50,177 nucleotides of DNA from GCA-020343675 sp964462945 (GCA_964462945.1 CAYWZW010000037.1:1-50177), one strand, 5' to 3'; numbered from the stretch's first letter, positions 1 through 7,957 are shown. The notes: generated from the letters alone by a model not told the origin. A program made the numbers and translations.

Positions 1-542
1 TAACTCTCCTCCAGCAACGTCCTCTCAAACTCTTTCTTACACTTTCCATCATCCACCCCTTTGACTGAGAGTAACTATTGTCTTCTTAGGCCGGCCCTTG
101 CAGCCTCGGAGATTGGCATGGATAAATGGATGGACGGGTAGAGAACTCAGTCCATCGGACACGAAATCCTGCATTTTCCCAGGAATTCCACATCATATCC
201 CCCAATCCCGGCTGCGAGACCAACCCTTATGGCTTTTTCACACGCTGGTGCGAACCACAGTACACATTATTATACTCTTTCAAACTCCATTTGTCAAGAG
301 TGAGTCACGACTTATTGAGTTGTAGAGTGTTCACGGAGTTTGGAGAATGCTCTCCTGCAGCCTCCATAAGCGGCACCATTCATTGAAGTCTCCCTTTGCC
401 GCGGCCCAATGCGTCCCATAAGCCAAATGAATTGGCGGTTCTCTGAGCGGGGCTCATTTCGACCTTCGAATGCTTGAATCTTGGAGGCGGGCTTGATATT
501 CTATGGCAAGAGAGGCTTGGCGGCGTGGCCGAGCGAAGATGA
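1..542. other. No gene recognised; upstream region of the SGNH remnant
   Basis: I see no convincing coding sequence here. The open frames at 98-386 are short, overlap each other and show no recognisable motif. The only signal is a sigma70-like promoter near the right end, annotated separately. The window may begin inside an intergenic region or in old decayed sequence. Confidence 0.5.
474..502 (+). promoter_or_regulatory. Candidate sigma70 promoter, TTGAAT-N17-TATTCT
   Basis: TTGAAT (474-479) and TATTCT (497-502) are separated by 17 bases, about 40 bases before the SGNH-hydrolase start. The same two hexamers with the same spacer recur before the ferritin-like gene (33534-33562). This is prediction by eye only. 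Confidence 0.4.
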
Positions 543-894
543 ATGTGGAATCTCTGTTTAGGGAGAACGAAAGACGAAAGCAGGCTCTTGGTCGCATGTC
601 TTACCGTTTTGATTCTGTCGGGCCAGGTCCTGACAGGCCAGGAAAATCAGCACTCCGCCGTCGCGCCTGAGCATCGGCATAGCTGGTGGACGCTCCGCAA
701 CGACGCCGTCAACGAACGGGTCAAACAGGGCAATGTGGATTTGCTCTTAATCGGCGATTCGATTACGCATAGCTGGGAAAACGCCGGCAGGAAGTACTGG
801 GATCAGTACTATGCTCCGCGGAACGCCGTCAATATGGGCCGAGGCCGTCGAACCCAAAGTGGCGGGACTCATGGGCGAGAAACCCAAGGAATAA
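543..894 (+). pseudogene. SGNH/GDSL hydrolase remnant with an internal deletion
   Basis: The first ~97 codons look like the N-terminus of a secreted planctomycete SGNH (GDSL) hydrolase or acetylhydrolase. They show a hydrophobic leader (LLVACLTVLILSG), the block I motif LLLIGDSITHSW with the nucleophile Ser, and the phrase YYAPRNAVN that normally leads into block II (GxSGD). Instead, at about 831-838 the reading jumps. In the +1 frame 832-894 reads IWAEAVEPKVAGLMGEKPKE and then stops, which is how I recall the C-terminus of the same family ('GYxIWAEAIEP'). The middle of the gene (blocks II-V, including the catalytic Asp/His) is missing and the two ends are out of frame. The original frame stays open to 1070, but that tail is unlike any hydrolase. 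I infer a non-functional remnant. Confidence 0.75.
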
Positions 895-1169
895 TTCCGT
901 CAGAAAGTTGCCCTCACACGCGTTCTGTGCTCGCAGAGTTTCAGCGGGAACAGCCTTGCTGCTGGTGGGAGTTGATGTTTCTTCTGGAGCCGGTGGGCTT
1001 TTCTGCAAGCGATATTAGGGATTTTTCTTATTTGTTCTTTGCCCAGTCGCTGATAGAAACAGTACGGTGAGAGCCAACTGTCTTAAAAGCACGATAGCGC
1101 GATTTGCCAGGGCCCTACATTCGACCAGGCAAAAGGGTTAGTGGAACAAAAGCGAAAGGAGCGATAGAT

Positions 1170-1937
1170 ATGCTCACCAAAAACAGCAAAACGGGACCCG
1201 ACCACGGTGTTACTACGGCGATGGACAGAAGAAATCTACTCAGTGGCATTGGCGGTCTAAGCGCCGGACTCATTCTGAGCGGTTGCTCTAATGCAAACGA
1301 ACCGCCTGTGTCCTTGCAAGGCAAAGACGCGAAGGGCGGTGAAGTGACGGCAGCCGAAGACTTGATGCGCGAGCACGGAGTCTTACGCCGGGCCTTGTTC
1401 GCGTATAGTGAAGCAGCCTCGAAGCTTCGCAGCGCCCCCTCGGGTGTTGTGATTGAGGCACTTGAGAGAACAGCCAGGCTATTTCGTACCTTTGGTGAAG
1501 AATATCATGAGAAGAAACTGGAAGAGGCATATATCTTCCCGGCGGTCAAGAATGCCGGCGGCCCGGCATCTGCCTATCCTGCCATTCTTGCCACTCAGCA
1601 TCAACGAGGGCGGCAGATAACGGACTATATTCTCGCCGCGACGCGAGGCGCAAAGTTAGAAGCCGGCAGCATCGAGCCACTGGCCAGGGCAATGGAGTCC
1701 GTCGTGCGGATGTATCGAGCACACGCGGCAAGGGAGGATACGGTAGTTTTCCCGGCGTGGAAACAGACTCTGACTGCAAAACAGCTCCACGAGATGAGCG
1801 ACAAGTTCGAGGATATCGAGCACCAGCAGTTTGGCGAAGGTGGATTTGAGAATGCCGTACGGCAAATCAGTGATATTGAAAATGAACTTGGCATAGCCGA
1901 CCTGTCGCAATTTACGGCTCCACCGATAGGAGCATAA
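1170..1937 (+). CDS. Hemerythrin HHE domain protein with Tat/lipoprotein signal
   Basis: This is a 255-aa protein. It starts with a twin-arginine signal (MDRRNLLSGIGG) running into a lipobox-like LILSGC, so it is probably exported folded by Tat and lipid-anchored. The mature part is a four-helix hemerythrin-like domain with the expected metal ligands: His in MREHGVL, an HxxxE in EYHEKKLEEAYIFPA, His in TQHQRG, and a second HxxxE in YRAHAAREDTVVFPA. Family members bind O2, NO or iron at a di-iron site. Exported forms are rarer than cytoplasmic ones, and the partner here is unknown. I chose ATG 1170 because GAAAGGAG (1154-1161) sits 8 bases upstream. The longer frame from 1104 has no ribosome-binding site and would bury the signal peptide. 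Confidence 0.85.
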   Translation: MLTKNSKTGPDHGVTTAMDRRNLLSGIGGLSAGLILSGCSNANEPPVSLQGKDAKGGEVTAAEDLMREHGVLRRALFAYSEAASKLRSAPSGVVIEALERTARLFRTFGEEYHEKKLEEAYIFPAVKNAGGPASAYPAILATQHQRGRQITDYILAATRGAKLEAGSIEPLARAMESVVRMYRAHAAREDTVVFPAWKQTLTAKQLHEMSDKFEDIEHQQFGEGGFENAVRQISDIENELGIADLSQFTAPPIGA

Positions 1938-1962
1938 TGAGTCTTTTTTTCAACAAGAATGG

Positions 1963-1991
1963 TTGACAAATATCAAAGCAGCCTATATTAT
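1963..1991 (+). promoter_or_regulatory. Strong sigma70-like promoter of the PadR gene
   Basis: A consensus TTGACA (1963-1968) is followed after 17 bases by TATTAT (1986-1991). It lies ~40 bases before the padR-like ATG and just after the hemerythrin stop, so PadR and the downstream barrel gene probably form their own transcript. Confidence 0.6.
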
Positions 1992-1993
1992 CA

Positions 1994-2018
1994 GTAACCG
2001 ATAACGGGTAACGATACT
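1994..2018 (+). promoter_or_regulatory. Operator-like repeat overlapping the PadR transcription start
   Basis: Immediately after the -10 box the sequence reads as two near direct repeats, GTAACCGATAAC (1994-2005) and GGTAACGATAC (2007-2017). The imperfect palindrome CCGATAACGG lies at their centre (1998-2007). The position, covering the predicted start site, fits an autorepressor operator. PadR proteins commonly repress their own promoters, so self-binding is a reasonable inference. Confidence 0.45.
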
Positions 2019-2031
2019 AAGAGGCCGTAAT

Positions 2032-2334
2032 ATGATCAAAGATTTCTTTTTAGGTTTTATAAAAATCCATATTCTCTACCATGCCTCAAAAGAGCCTGTA
2101 TATGGTGCGGAGCTGATAGAGGAACTTGGCCGGCACGGATACAAAATAAGTTGCGGGACGCTGTATCCGGTTCTGCACCGGCTCTACAATGATGGGTATC
2201 TTGTCTTAAAGCGGAAAAACGTGGGCGGCAAGATGAGAAAGTATTACCGGATAACCCCAAAAGGCAAGACAACTCTGCATGAATGTAAACACAAGATACA
2301 GGAATTGATAGACGAAGTTATTGAGGAAAAATAA
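2032..2334 (+). CDS. PadR-family transcriptional regulator
   Basis: This 100-aa winged-helix protein belongs to the PadR family, short (subfamily 1-like) form. The N-terminal helix (FFLGFIKIHILYHASKEPVYGAEL), the recognition-helix region (ISCGTLYPVLHRLYNDGYL) and the wing motif RKYYRITPKGK are all visible. PadR regulators usually repress an efflux pump or stress gene and release DNA on binding a ligand. Here the next gene (42 bases on) encodes an outer-membrane barrel protein that it may control. The start ATG 2032 is preceded by AAGAGG at spacing ~7. The promoter and a repeat that could be its own operator lie directly upstream. Confidence 0.9.
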   Translation: MIKDFFLGFIKIHILYHASKEPVYGAELIEELGRHGYKISCGTLYPVLHRLYNDGYLVLKRKNVGGKMRKYYRITPKGKTTLHECKHKIQELIDEVIEEK

Positions 2335-2376
2335 ACACTATAGTGGTTTTTTGCAATCCAGAAAGGAAATATTGCT

Positions 2377-3450
2377 ATGGAGACGGAAAAAAGATTCAGG
2401 AAGGTTAGTGTGTGGATTGACCAAGACTTAAGGCGCTATGTGGCGATCATTCCGGTACTTTTCTTTGTTCTTGGTACGGGGCTGGCGGGGAAAGGATTAG
2501 CTGAACAACCTTTTCTTGCCACTGACAGCACACAAAAGATTGCTTCCGAGGCCGCATTGCCGATGGTCGAGACCCCGTTGGAGGAGAAGCTCTATACCCA
2601 CCAGAGATTATTTCGCTCACTATTTGATCCCATTATTGACAGGTATCCGCCGGAAGAAAGCCGTAAGAATTTGGGCTTGGACAACTTCTTCGATTACGGC
2701 TGGACACAAGGCTGGGCAGAGCCAGATGAAGGGCCTGATGATGCTCCTCGTTTTCGATTGCTTCAGATTCAGCGGGCGTTTTGGGAGCGTGAGTTGAGGC
2801 TTACTTACAATTACACCTTTGGAGCTGACGACGGGGAAGCCGACGAACAGGAAGGTGAGTTCGAGTTGGAGCTACCAATAAGCCGTCGTTTCTTGGTAGA
2901 GTTCGAGTGGGGGATCGTAGGTCTGAAACCAGACGGCCAATCCTGGGAACACCACGGCGGTGACTTGAAAATCATACCCGAAGTAATGTTAGCAGAAACG
3001 CGTGACCTGTCGTTTTCGTCGGGCTTGGTCGTTCGCACTCCAACCGGCGGCAGATCTGTCGGCGAAGGACGTACCAGTTTGACGCCGTATCTGGCGTTAT
3101 GGAGAAACTTGGGAAATCGGACTGGTTTGCATACTTACATGGGAAGTGAATTTCCGTTGGGCGGATTTGCATCCGATGCACCGGACGCGGTGTTACAATA
3201 CGGTATCGCACCAACTGTTACTGTAACTGCGAAGGATACCCCTTATTGGGGAAACCTGACGTTCTTCACCGAGGCAAACGGTCAGACAGATCTCGGCAGT
3301 GGCAATAGTTCAGCGAATTTAACTTTGTTGCCTGGCGCCCGATGGTCGGTCTCCAAGGATTTGTGGGTAGCCACTGGTTACGAGTTCCCTGTAACCGGCA
3401 ACGACCATATAGATAGTCGTATTTGGTTGAGTCTCTATCTGGACTTTTAG
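2377..3450 (+). CDS. Outer-membrane beta-barrel protein, 'MetA-pathway/transporter' type
   Basis: This is a 357-aa exported protein. A hydrophobic segment at residues ~24-42 (AIIPVLFFVLGTGLAG) serves as signal peptide. A periplasmic linker is followed by alternating amphipathic strands from ~130 onward (ELRLTYNYTFG, EFELELPISRRFLVEFEWG, LSFSSGLVVRTPTGG, TGLHTYMGSEFP) and a terminal aromatic Phe, as expected for BAM-inserted barrels. The strand pattern and 'P(I)SRRFLVEFEWG ... LWVATGYEFPV' layout resemble the PF13557-type porin or transporter-like barrels, but I cannot name the substrate. It lies 42 bases after the PadR gene with AGAAAGG upstream, so it is probably co-transcribed with and controlled by PadR. 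Confidence 0.7.
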   Translation: METEKRFRKVSVWIDQDLRRYVAIIPVLFFVLGTGLAGKGLAEQPFLATDSTQKIASEAALPMVETPLEEKLYTHQRLFRSLFDPIIDRYPPEESRKNLGLDNFFDYGWTQGWAEPDEGPDDAPRFRLLQIQRAFWERELRLTYNYTFGADDGEADEQEGEFELELPISRRFLVEFEWGIVGLKPDGQSWEHHGGDLKIIPEVMLAETRDLSFSSGLVVRTPTGGRSVGEGRTSLTPYLALWRNLGNRTGLHTYMGSEFPLGGFASDAPDAVLQYGIAPTVTVTAKDTPYWGNLTFFTEANGQTDLGSGNSSANLTLLPGARWSVSKDLWVATGYEFPVTGNDHIDSRIWLSLYLDF

Positions 3451-3451
3451 A

Positions 3452-3560
3452 ATTGCAGAAGTCAAAGAGGCTTCAGACCATTTTCGCCGGCTATATAGGA
3501 TTACCCCAAACGGAAAGCTCTGAAGCTATCGAAGGAGAAGGTACTGGGACTCTACGGTGA
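3452..3560 (+). pseudogene. C-terminal remnant of a second PadR-family gene
   Basis: Reading from 3452, the frame gives AEVKEASDHFRRLYRITPNGK and then a stop at 3521. Shifting by one base at ~3515-3517 lets it continue ALKLSKEKVLGLYGE. This matches the wing and last helix of PadR proteins and parallels the intact neighbour's RKYYRITPKGK at 2236-2268. The N-terminal DNA-binding half is absent. It is therefore a frameshifted fragment of a second PadR gene just before the exchanger gene, which it may once have regulated. Confidence 0.65.
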
Positions 3561-3612
3561 ACCATTTTGAAAGCAAACGAAGATTTCCCTCTTAGCAAAA
3601 ACGAGGATCAAA

Positions 3613-4560
3613 ATGAATACAATGGTCTCCATAGTACTATTTGTTGCAGGACTCGGATTAGTCATTTACTCTGCTGAGAAACTTGTCAAAGGTGCCGTTG
3701 GAACATCATTAGGCTTCAGGATTTCCACCTTTTTGATTAGTGTTATCTTTATCGGTTTCGACCCCGAAAATCTTGCCGTTGGGGCGGTAGGATCGTTTGA
3801 AGGAAATGCAGGGATTGCCTCCGGATCCATCATCGGAGCTGCGATGGTTGCCATCGCCCTTGCATTTGGGATAACGGCACTGGTTGCTCCTATGCGGTTT
3901 GACCATGTTCCAGCACAGATTCTTGCCGTACCCGTTTTGGCGGTGTCTCTTTTTTGGATATTGGGTCTTGATGGTAAGCTTTCGAGGATAGATGGCGCAG
4001 TTTTGCTTCTGGGATTTCTTGTATCAGTTGTCTACCTTCTGAGGTTAAGTAAAAGAGGGCTTGATATCAGGCCTACCGGAGAGGTTGCTGAAACTATAGA
4101 GGAGTCTGAAAAACTCAGCAAGTGGAAATCCCTTGGACTTTTGGTTCTCTCGCTCACCTTTATCATCATTGGAAGCGAAATGCTGGTCAAGGCTTCTGAA
4201 ACTATTATCGCAAGGCTTGGGCTTTCCGACACAGTTTTTGGAATGACTATTCTTGCGTTCCTGGTAAGTATAGAGGAGCTTGCAAGAGAGCTTCCAGCCG
4301 CGATGAAAGGAAGGCCTGAGATTAGTTTTGGGAATGTGGTTGGCTCAATCATTGCTTTTTTCCTGTTCAATGCCGGGATTATAGCTTTGGCAAATCCGGT
4401 CACAGTTAACGCTGATGTATTGAGGTTCTATCTTCCTCTGTGCTTCGTTACAGTTATTGTGGTTTTGGTCTTTATGATGACCAAGAATATACCTCGCTGG
4501 GCCGGCGGAATTTTAGTCGTTCTATACTTGATTTTTGTTGTGGGAAGTTTCATCAGATAA
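3613..4560 (+). CDS. Divergent Na+/Ca2+ exchanger (CaCA family) membrane protein
   Basis: This 315-aa protein has about ten hydrophobic segments in two inverted halves split by an acidic loop (residues ~150-170). This is the fold of bacterial sodium/calcium exchangers such as YrbG. The opening pattern (GLxxxxxSAEKLVKGAVGTSLGFRIS) and the second-half echo (IIGSEMLVKASETIIARLGLSDTVFGMTILAF) are clear. The two alpha-repeats are atypical. Repeat 1 reads GFDPE (48-52) and ASGSIIGAAM (69-78) where the family normally has G(T/S)SxPE and GNxxGSNxxN. Repeat 2 reads VSIEE (218-222) and GNVVGSI (240-246). Both conserved GSN asparagines and one proline are missing, so ion selectivity may differ. GAGGAT lies before the ATG. 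The gene sits between a PadR remnant and a collapsed ChrA gene. Confidence 0.8.
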   Translation: MNTMVSIVLFVAGLGLVIYSAEKLVKGAVGTSLGFRISTFLISVIFIGFDPENLAVGAVGSFEGNAGIASGSIIGAAMVAIALAFGITALVAPMRFDHVPAQILAVPVLAVSLFWILGLDGKLSRIDGAVLLLGFLVSVVYLLRLSKRGLDIRPTGEVAETIEESEKLSKWKSLGLLVLSLTFIIIGSEMLVKASETIIARLGLSDTVFGMTILAFLVSIEELARELPAAMKGRPEISFGNVVGSIIAFFLFNAGIIALANPVTVNADVLRFYLPLCFVTVIVVLVFMMTKNIPRWAGGILVVLYLIFVVGSFIR

Positions 4561-4623
4561 CATGAAAATGGCGAAAAGACTGACGCTCTGTAAATCAATA
4601 AGTGAAGCATAGAAAAGAGCAAT

Positions 4624-5166
4624 ATGAACCCATCGCTTTCTCATAGATCGACCGAATTGGCCGCCCTGTTTCTCAAACTCGGCGCTGTTGCCTTTGGCGG
4701 ACCGGCTGCACACATCGCCATGATGCACGATGAGACGGTAAGAAAACGCAAATGGCTCAGCGACCAGCAATTGATTGATGCCGTCGCTGTTGGGCAGGTG
4801 ACACCCGGACCGTTATTCACAACGGCTACATTCATCGGTTTTATCCTCGGCGGCATACCCGGGGCACTGCTGGCAACTCTCGGCATCTTTCTGCCTTCCT
4901 TCGTCTTTGTCGCCATTTCCAATCCGTTGATTCCTCGTATGCGTAACTCGCCATGGTTCAGCGGTTTGCTGGACGGTGTCAACGTTGCATCGCTGAGCCT
5001 GATGGCCGCCGTGACCTGGCAATTAGGCGCAGCTTCATTGACCGACCCCCTCGCCGTCCTGATTGCTCTTGTTTCTTTGGTGCTGCTGATTCGGTTCAAA
5101 ATAAGCTCAACTTGGCTGATAGCGGGTGGCGCGCTAACAGGGTTGCTAAGCGGAGCGTTTCACTGA
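4624..5166 (+). CDS. chrA: Chromate-transporter (ChrA) protein reduced to one hybrid CHR repeat
   Basis: This is a 180-aa membrane protein. Residues 10-43 match the start of the N-terminal CHR domain of long ChrA proteins (FLKLGAVAFGGPAAHIAMM). From W44-Q49 (WLSDQQ) onward the sequence is that of the C-terminal CHR domain (IDAVAVGQVTPGPLFTTATFIG, LDGVNVASLSLMAAV). Full-length ChrA is about 390-420 aa with two homologous halves. Here the ~200 aa between the two equivalent WL(S/T)DQQ positions are missing in frame. The result resembles unequal recombination between the repeats. Short single-domain CHR proteins do exist but normally occur as adjacent pairs, and no partner is seen. It could be a functional homodimer or a decaying gene. 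The start is 64 bases after the exchanger stop, with AAAGAG upstream. Confidence 0.8.
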   Translation: MNPSLSHRSTELAALFLKLGAVAFGGPAAHIAMMHDETVRKRKWLSDQQLIDAVAVGQVTPGPLFTTATFIGFILGGIPGALLATLGIFLPSFVFVAISNPLIPRMRNSPWFSGLLDGVNVASLSLMAAVTWQLGAASLTDPLAVLIALVSLVLLIRFKISSTWLIAGGALTGLLSGAFH

Positions 5167-5284
5167 GCGGTCGGCTCAGCGCCAGAAGAACGCCAAGGAA
5201 TCGTTGTGGGCCTCGAAGATTGCCGAGGGCAAGATGATTCACTGCCCGGATATCAACGACAAATTCCTGATGAGAGAGGGCATA

Positions 5285-7144
5285 TTACCTGGAGGTTTTG
5301 CGGATTTCGCGCCGCCGGTCGCCTTCCTTCAACAACCGTTTGCGGATACGGATCGAATTGGGGCAAATCTCCACAAGCTCATCCTCCTGGATGTACTCCA
5401 GAGCCACTTCAAGACTCATTTTTCTGGCCGTCCTGACTCTGGCGGCGTCATCTTTGCCCGCCGCCCGGATGTTGGTAAGCTGCTTGGCTCTTACCACGTT
5501 GACAGGAATGTCATTCTCCTTACAGTGTTCGCCGACGACTTGTCCTGCATACACTTTCTCCCCCGGCTCAACGAAGAAAAGGCCGCGATCGTACAGGGCG
5601 TCGAGTGCGTACGCCGTGACTTGTCCCGACGTGGTTGCAATCATTACGCCCGCCTTTCGCTGGGGGATCGATCCCCGCATGGGCTCATATCTTTCAAATG
5701 TGTGATGTATAACCGCTCTGCCCTGCGTGGCATTCATCACCTTGGCGTGAAGGCCGAACAGCCCGCGGGAGGGTATCGAAAATTCCATGTGAACAAAATC
5801 CGCGGCCCCGCTCTTGGCGTCTATTCTGAGGATTTCGCTTCGCCGGTCGCCCAGAAGACTCATCACGGAATTCTGACAATCGGACGGGCAATCCACGGCC
5901 AGCAATTCTATCGGCTCATGGCGGCTGCCCTCGACGATTCTGATAATGACACTGGGCTTGCCCACACAAATCTCATAACCCTCACGCCGCATGTTCTCCA
6001 GCAGTATCCCCAGGTGCATCAGCCCTCTGCCGGAAACATGGAACTCTTCAGTCGTCTGCCCGGGTTCTACTCTCAAGGCCACGTTCTGCCGAAGCTCCTT
6101 TTCAAGTCTTTCCCCGATGTGCCGGCTCGTCAGATATTTGCCGTCTCTGCCCGCAAAAGGTCCATCGTTCACTCTGAACGTCATGGTCATCGTGGGTTCG
6201 TCAATAGAGATGACCGCCAGCCTCGAAGGATTATCCTCGCCGGCAATTGTGTCTCCGATCTCCACAGGATCAAGTCCCGATATCGCACATATATCACCCG
6301 CCTGAACGCTTGAGACCTGTTTGCGGCCGAGGCCGTAGAACTGATGGATCTGCAGCACCTTCTGCTCGGTGTGCAGACCTTCTCTGTCAATCACAGTCAC
6401 CCTCTGACCTTCGGATATCTGTCCGCCAAAGACTCTGCCTACTGCAATCCGACCCACATAGTCCGAGTATTCAAGGTTGGTGACCAGCATTTGCAGCGGA
6501 GCGTCCGGACAAATCCGAGGGGCGGGTATGTGATTGATGATGGCATCGAAGATGGCCCGCACGTTGTCGGTCTTTTTCTCAAGGTCCGTTGTCGCCCATC
6601 CTTCCTTTGCTGATGCATATATCAACGGAAAGTCGAGGGCTTCGGATTCGGCGCCAAGCCGGACGAGCAGGTCGAATATCTCATTGACAACATCATCCGG
6701 CCTGCTGTTTGCCCGGTCCACCTTGTTGACCACGACAATCGGCCGCAGCTTGTGCATAAGCGCCTTGCTCAGGACAAATCTCGTCTGCGGCATGGGGCCG
6801 TCGAATGCATCCACCAAAAGCAGCACACCGTCCGCCATTTTCAGAACGCGTTCGACCTCGCCGCCGAAGTCGGCATGTCCAGGCGTGTCGATGAGGTTGA
6901 TCTTGTATTCATCGCCCTCGGGGTCCGTGTAGTAAATCGCACAGTTTTTGCTCAGGATCGTGATGCCGCGCTCCCGTTCCAGCGGATTCGAATCCATGAT
7001 CAGTCCATGCTCGCTTCCCGCCAGCTTATCAAGATCCTCTTGTCGAAACATCCCCGACTGGTACAGAAGCTGGTCCACCAATGTCGTCTTGCCATGGTCA
7101 ACGTGGGCAATGATTGCAACATTACGAATATAGTTTGAATACAT
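5285..7144 (-). CDS. typA: Translational GTPase TypA/BipA
   Basis: This 619-aa protein is the usual length for TypA/BipA, a ribosome-associated GTPase of the elongation-factor family involved in 50S assembly and stress or cold adaptation. The G-domain motifs are intact: G1 AHVDHGKTT (~13-21), the switch I region with RERGITI, G3 DTPGHADFGGEVERVL, and G4 NKVDR. EF-G-like domains III/V follow (TMTMTFRVNDGPFAG, RGLMHLGILLENMRREGYE), as does the TypA-specific C-terminal domain ending in the basic tail RIRKRLLKEGDRRR. The ATG at 7144 is preceded only by a weak GAAAG. It is transcribed alone, convergent with the ChrA gene. Confidence 0.97.
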   Translation of the reverse strand: MYSNYIRNVAIIAHVDHGKTTLVDQLLYQSGMFRQEDLDKLAGSEHGLIMDSNPLERERGITILSKNCAIYYTDPEGDEYKINLIDTPGHADFGGEVERVLKMADGVLLLVDAFDGPMPQTRFVLSKALMHKLRPIVVVNKVDRANSRPDDVVNEIFDLLVRLGAESEALDFPLIYASAKEGWATTDLEKKTDNVRAIFDAIINHIPAPRICPDAPLQMLVTNLEYSDYVGRIAVGRVFGGQISEGQRVTVIDREGLHTEQKVLQIHQFYGLGRKQVSSVQAGDICAISGLDPVEIGDTIAGEDNPSRLAVISIDEPTMTMTFRVNDGPFAGRDGKYLTSRHIGERLEKELRQNVALRVEPGQTTEEFHVSGRGLMHLGILLENMRREGYEICVGKPSVIIRIVEGSRHEPIELLAVDCPSDCQNSVMSLLGDRRSEILRIDAKSGAADFVHMEFSIPSRGLFGLHAKVMNATQGRAVIHHTFERYEPMRGSIPQRKAGVMIATTSGQVTAYALDALYDRGLFFVEPGEKVYAGQVVGEHCKENDIPVNVVRAKQLTNIRAAGKDDAARVRTARKMSLEVALEYIQEDELVEICPNSIRIRKRLLKEGDRRREIRKTSR

Positions 7145-7276
7145 AACGAACTTTCAAAAGGGATACGCAAATACTCCGGGCTTGGCTCAGTCCTCGTCGT
7201 GACGACCGTGCTCATCCGCCGGTCACGACTGATATTCTTCGATACCTTGCTATTTTCGCATGAAGGTGCAGTCTTG

Positions 7277-7957
7277 TCAAGTTGAGCGGCGGGGCGCCAG
7301 GCGCTTGCCCAGCTCAGCCAACTGGCTTAGTTCCTCAATGTTGAGCGGCCCACTCTGCCTCTTTGGGTGCAGCCCTTGCTCGGAGCTTTTCGCCGGCAGG
7401 TTCCCAGGCTGCTTCCGTCCAGAAATTTGTTGTTGGAGTTGTGCGTTGGCCGCCGTCAGCGCGGCGACCTGTTGCTCCAGGTGTACTTCAGCTTCGCTGC
7501 GTTTGCCGATTTCATACTGGAGCTGTTTGTTGACGGCTGTCAACTCGGCAGCCTGCTGCTGGAGACGCGCCTCCGTCTGCCTGCGTACGGTGATTTCGTG
7601 CTGAAGCTGCCTAATCTGCTCCTGTGAGCTTTCCAACCGCCTTGTTGTTTCCTTCAGCTTCTTTCCGTGGCCATGTTTTTCCAGAGCAGGAGCTGAATGG
7701 CTCCTTTCCAAATCTCTGATCTCCCGGTGGCTTCGTTTGTGGTCTGCCAGCTTGACGCCGATGATGGGTGAACGTTCCGGAACCTCGTCCGCGCGCGCTG
7801 CCGCGACCATTCCCTTTTGCAGGAGCCTTAGCAGCAATAATAGCAGAAGCAAAGCGATTGCCGCTATTATCAACAGCTCCGATTGCGTCCACTGGTGCTC
7901 AAAGCAGAGCCATGACACCAACCGTATAAGTTTCCCCGCTAAGCTGCGCACAGTCAT
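7277..7957 (-). CDS. Membrane-anchored coiled-coil protein of unknown function
   Basis: I do not recognise a family. From ATG 7957 the protein is 226 aa, with one strong N-terminal membrane helix (LLIIAAIALLLLLLLLRLL, residues ~28-46). A long Gln/Glu-rich coiled coil follows (about 95-190), with two related heptad blocks (RRQTEARLQQQAAELTAVNKQL and KRSEAEVHLEQQVAALTAANAQL). This looks like the signalling helices between transmembrane and kinase domains, but no kinase or receiver domain is present. The C-terminus is a short conserved-looking tail (NIEELSQLAELGKRLAPRR). The frame is open upstream to 8047, but ATG 7957 puts the membrane helix near the N-terminus and has GTAAGG just before it. 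It may act as a scaffold or division-type protein; this is unproven. Confidence 0.6.
   Translation of the reverse strand: MTVRSLAGKLIRLVSWLCFEHQWTQSELLIIAAIALLLLLLLLRLLQKGMVAAARADEVPERSPIIGVKLADHKRSHREIRDLERSHSAPALEKHGHGKKLKETTRRLESSQEQIRQLQHEITVRRQTEARLQQQAAELTAVNKQLQYEIGKRSEAEVHLEQQVAALTAANAQLQQQISGRKQPGNLPAKSSEQGLHPKRQSGPLNIEELSQLAELGKRLAPRRST

Noticed and set aside
519..535. tRNA-like 5' sequence GGCGGCGTGGCCGAGCG
   Set aside because: It resembles a tRNA acceptor and D-arm start, but no anticodon arm, T-arm or matching 3' acceptor strand follows; the sequence runs into the SGNH gene.
5204..6313. 369-aa open frame on the plus strand
   Set aside because: It lies antisense to typA, has no motif and is explained as a shadow of that conserved gene.
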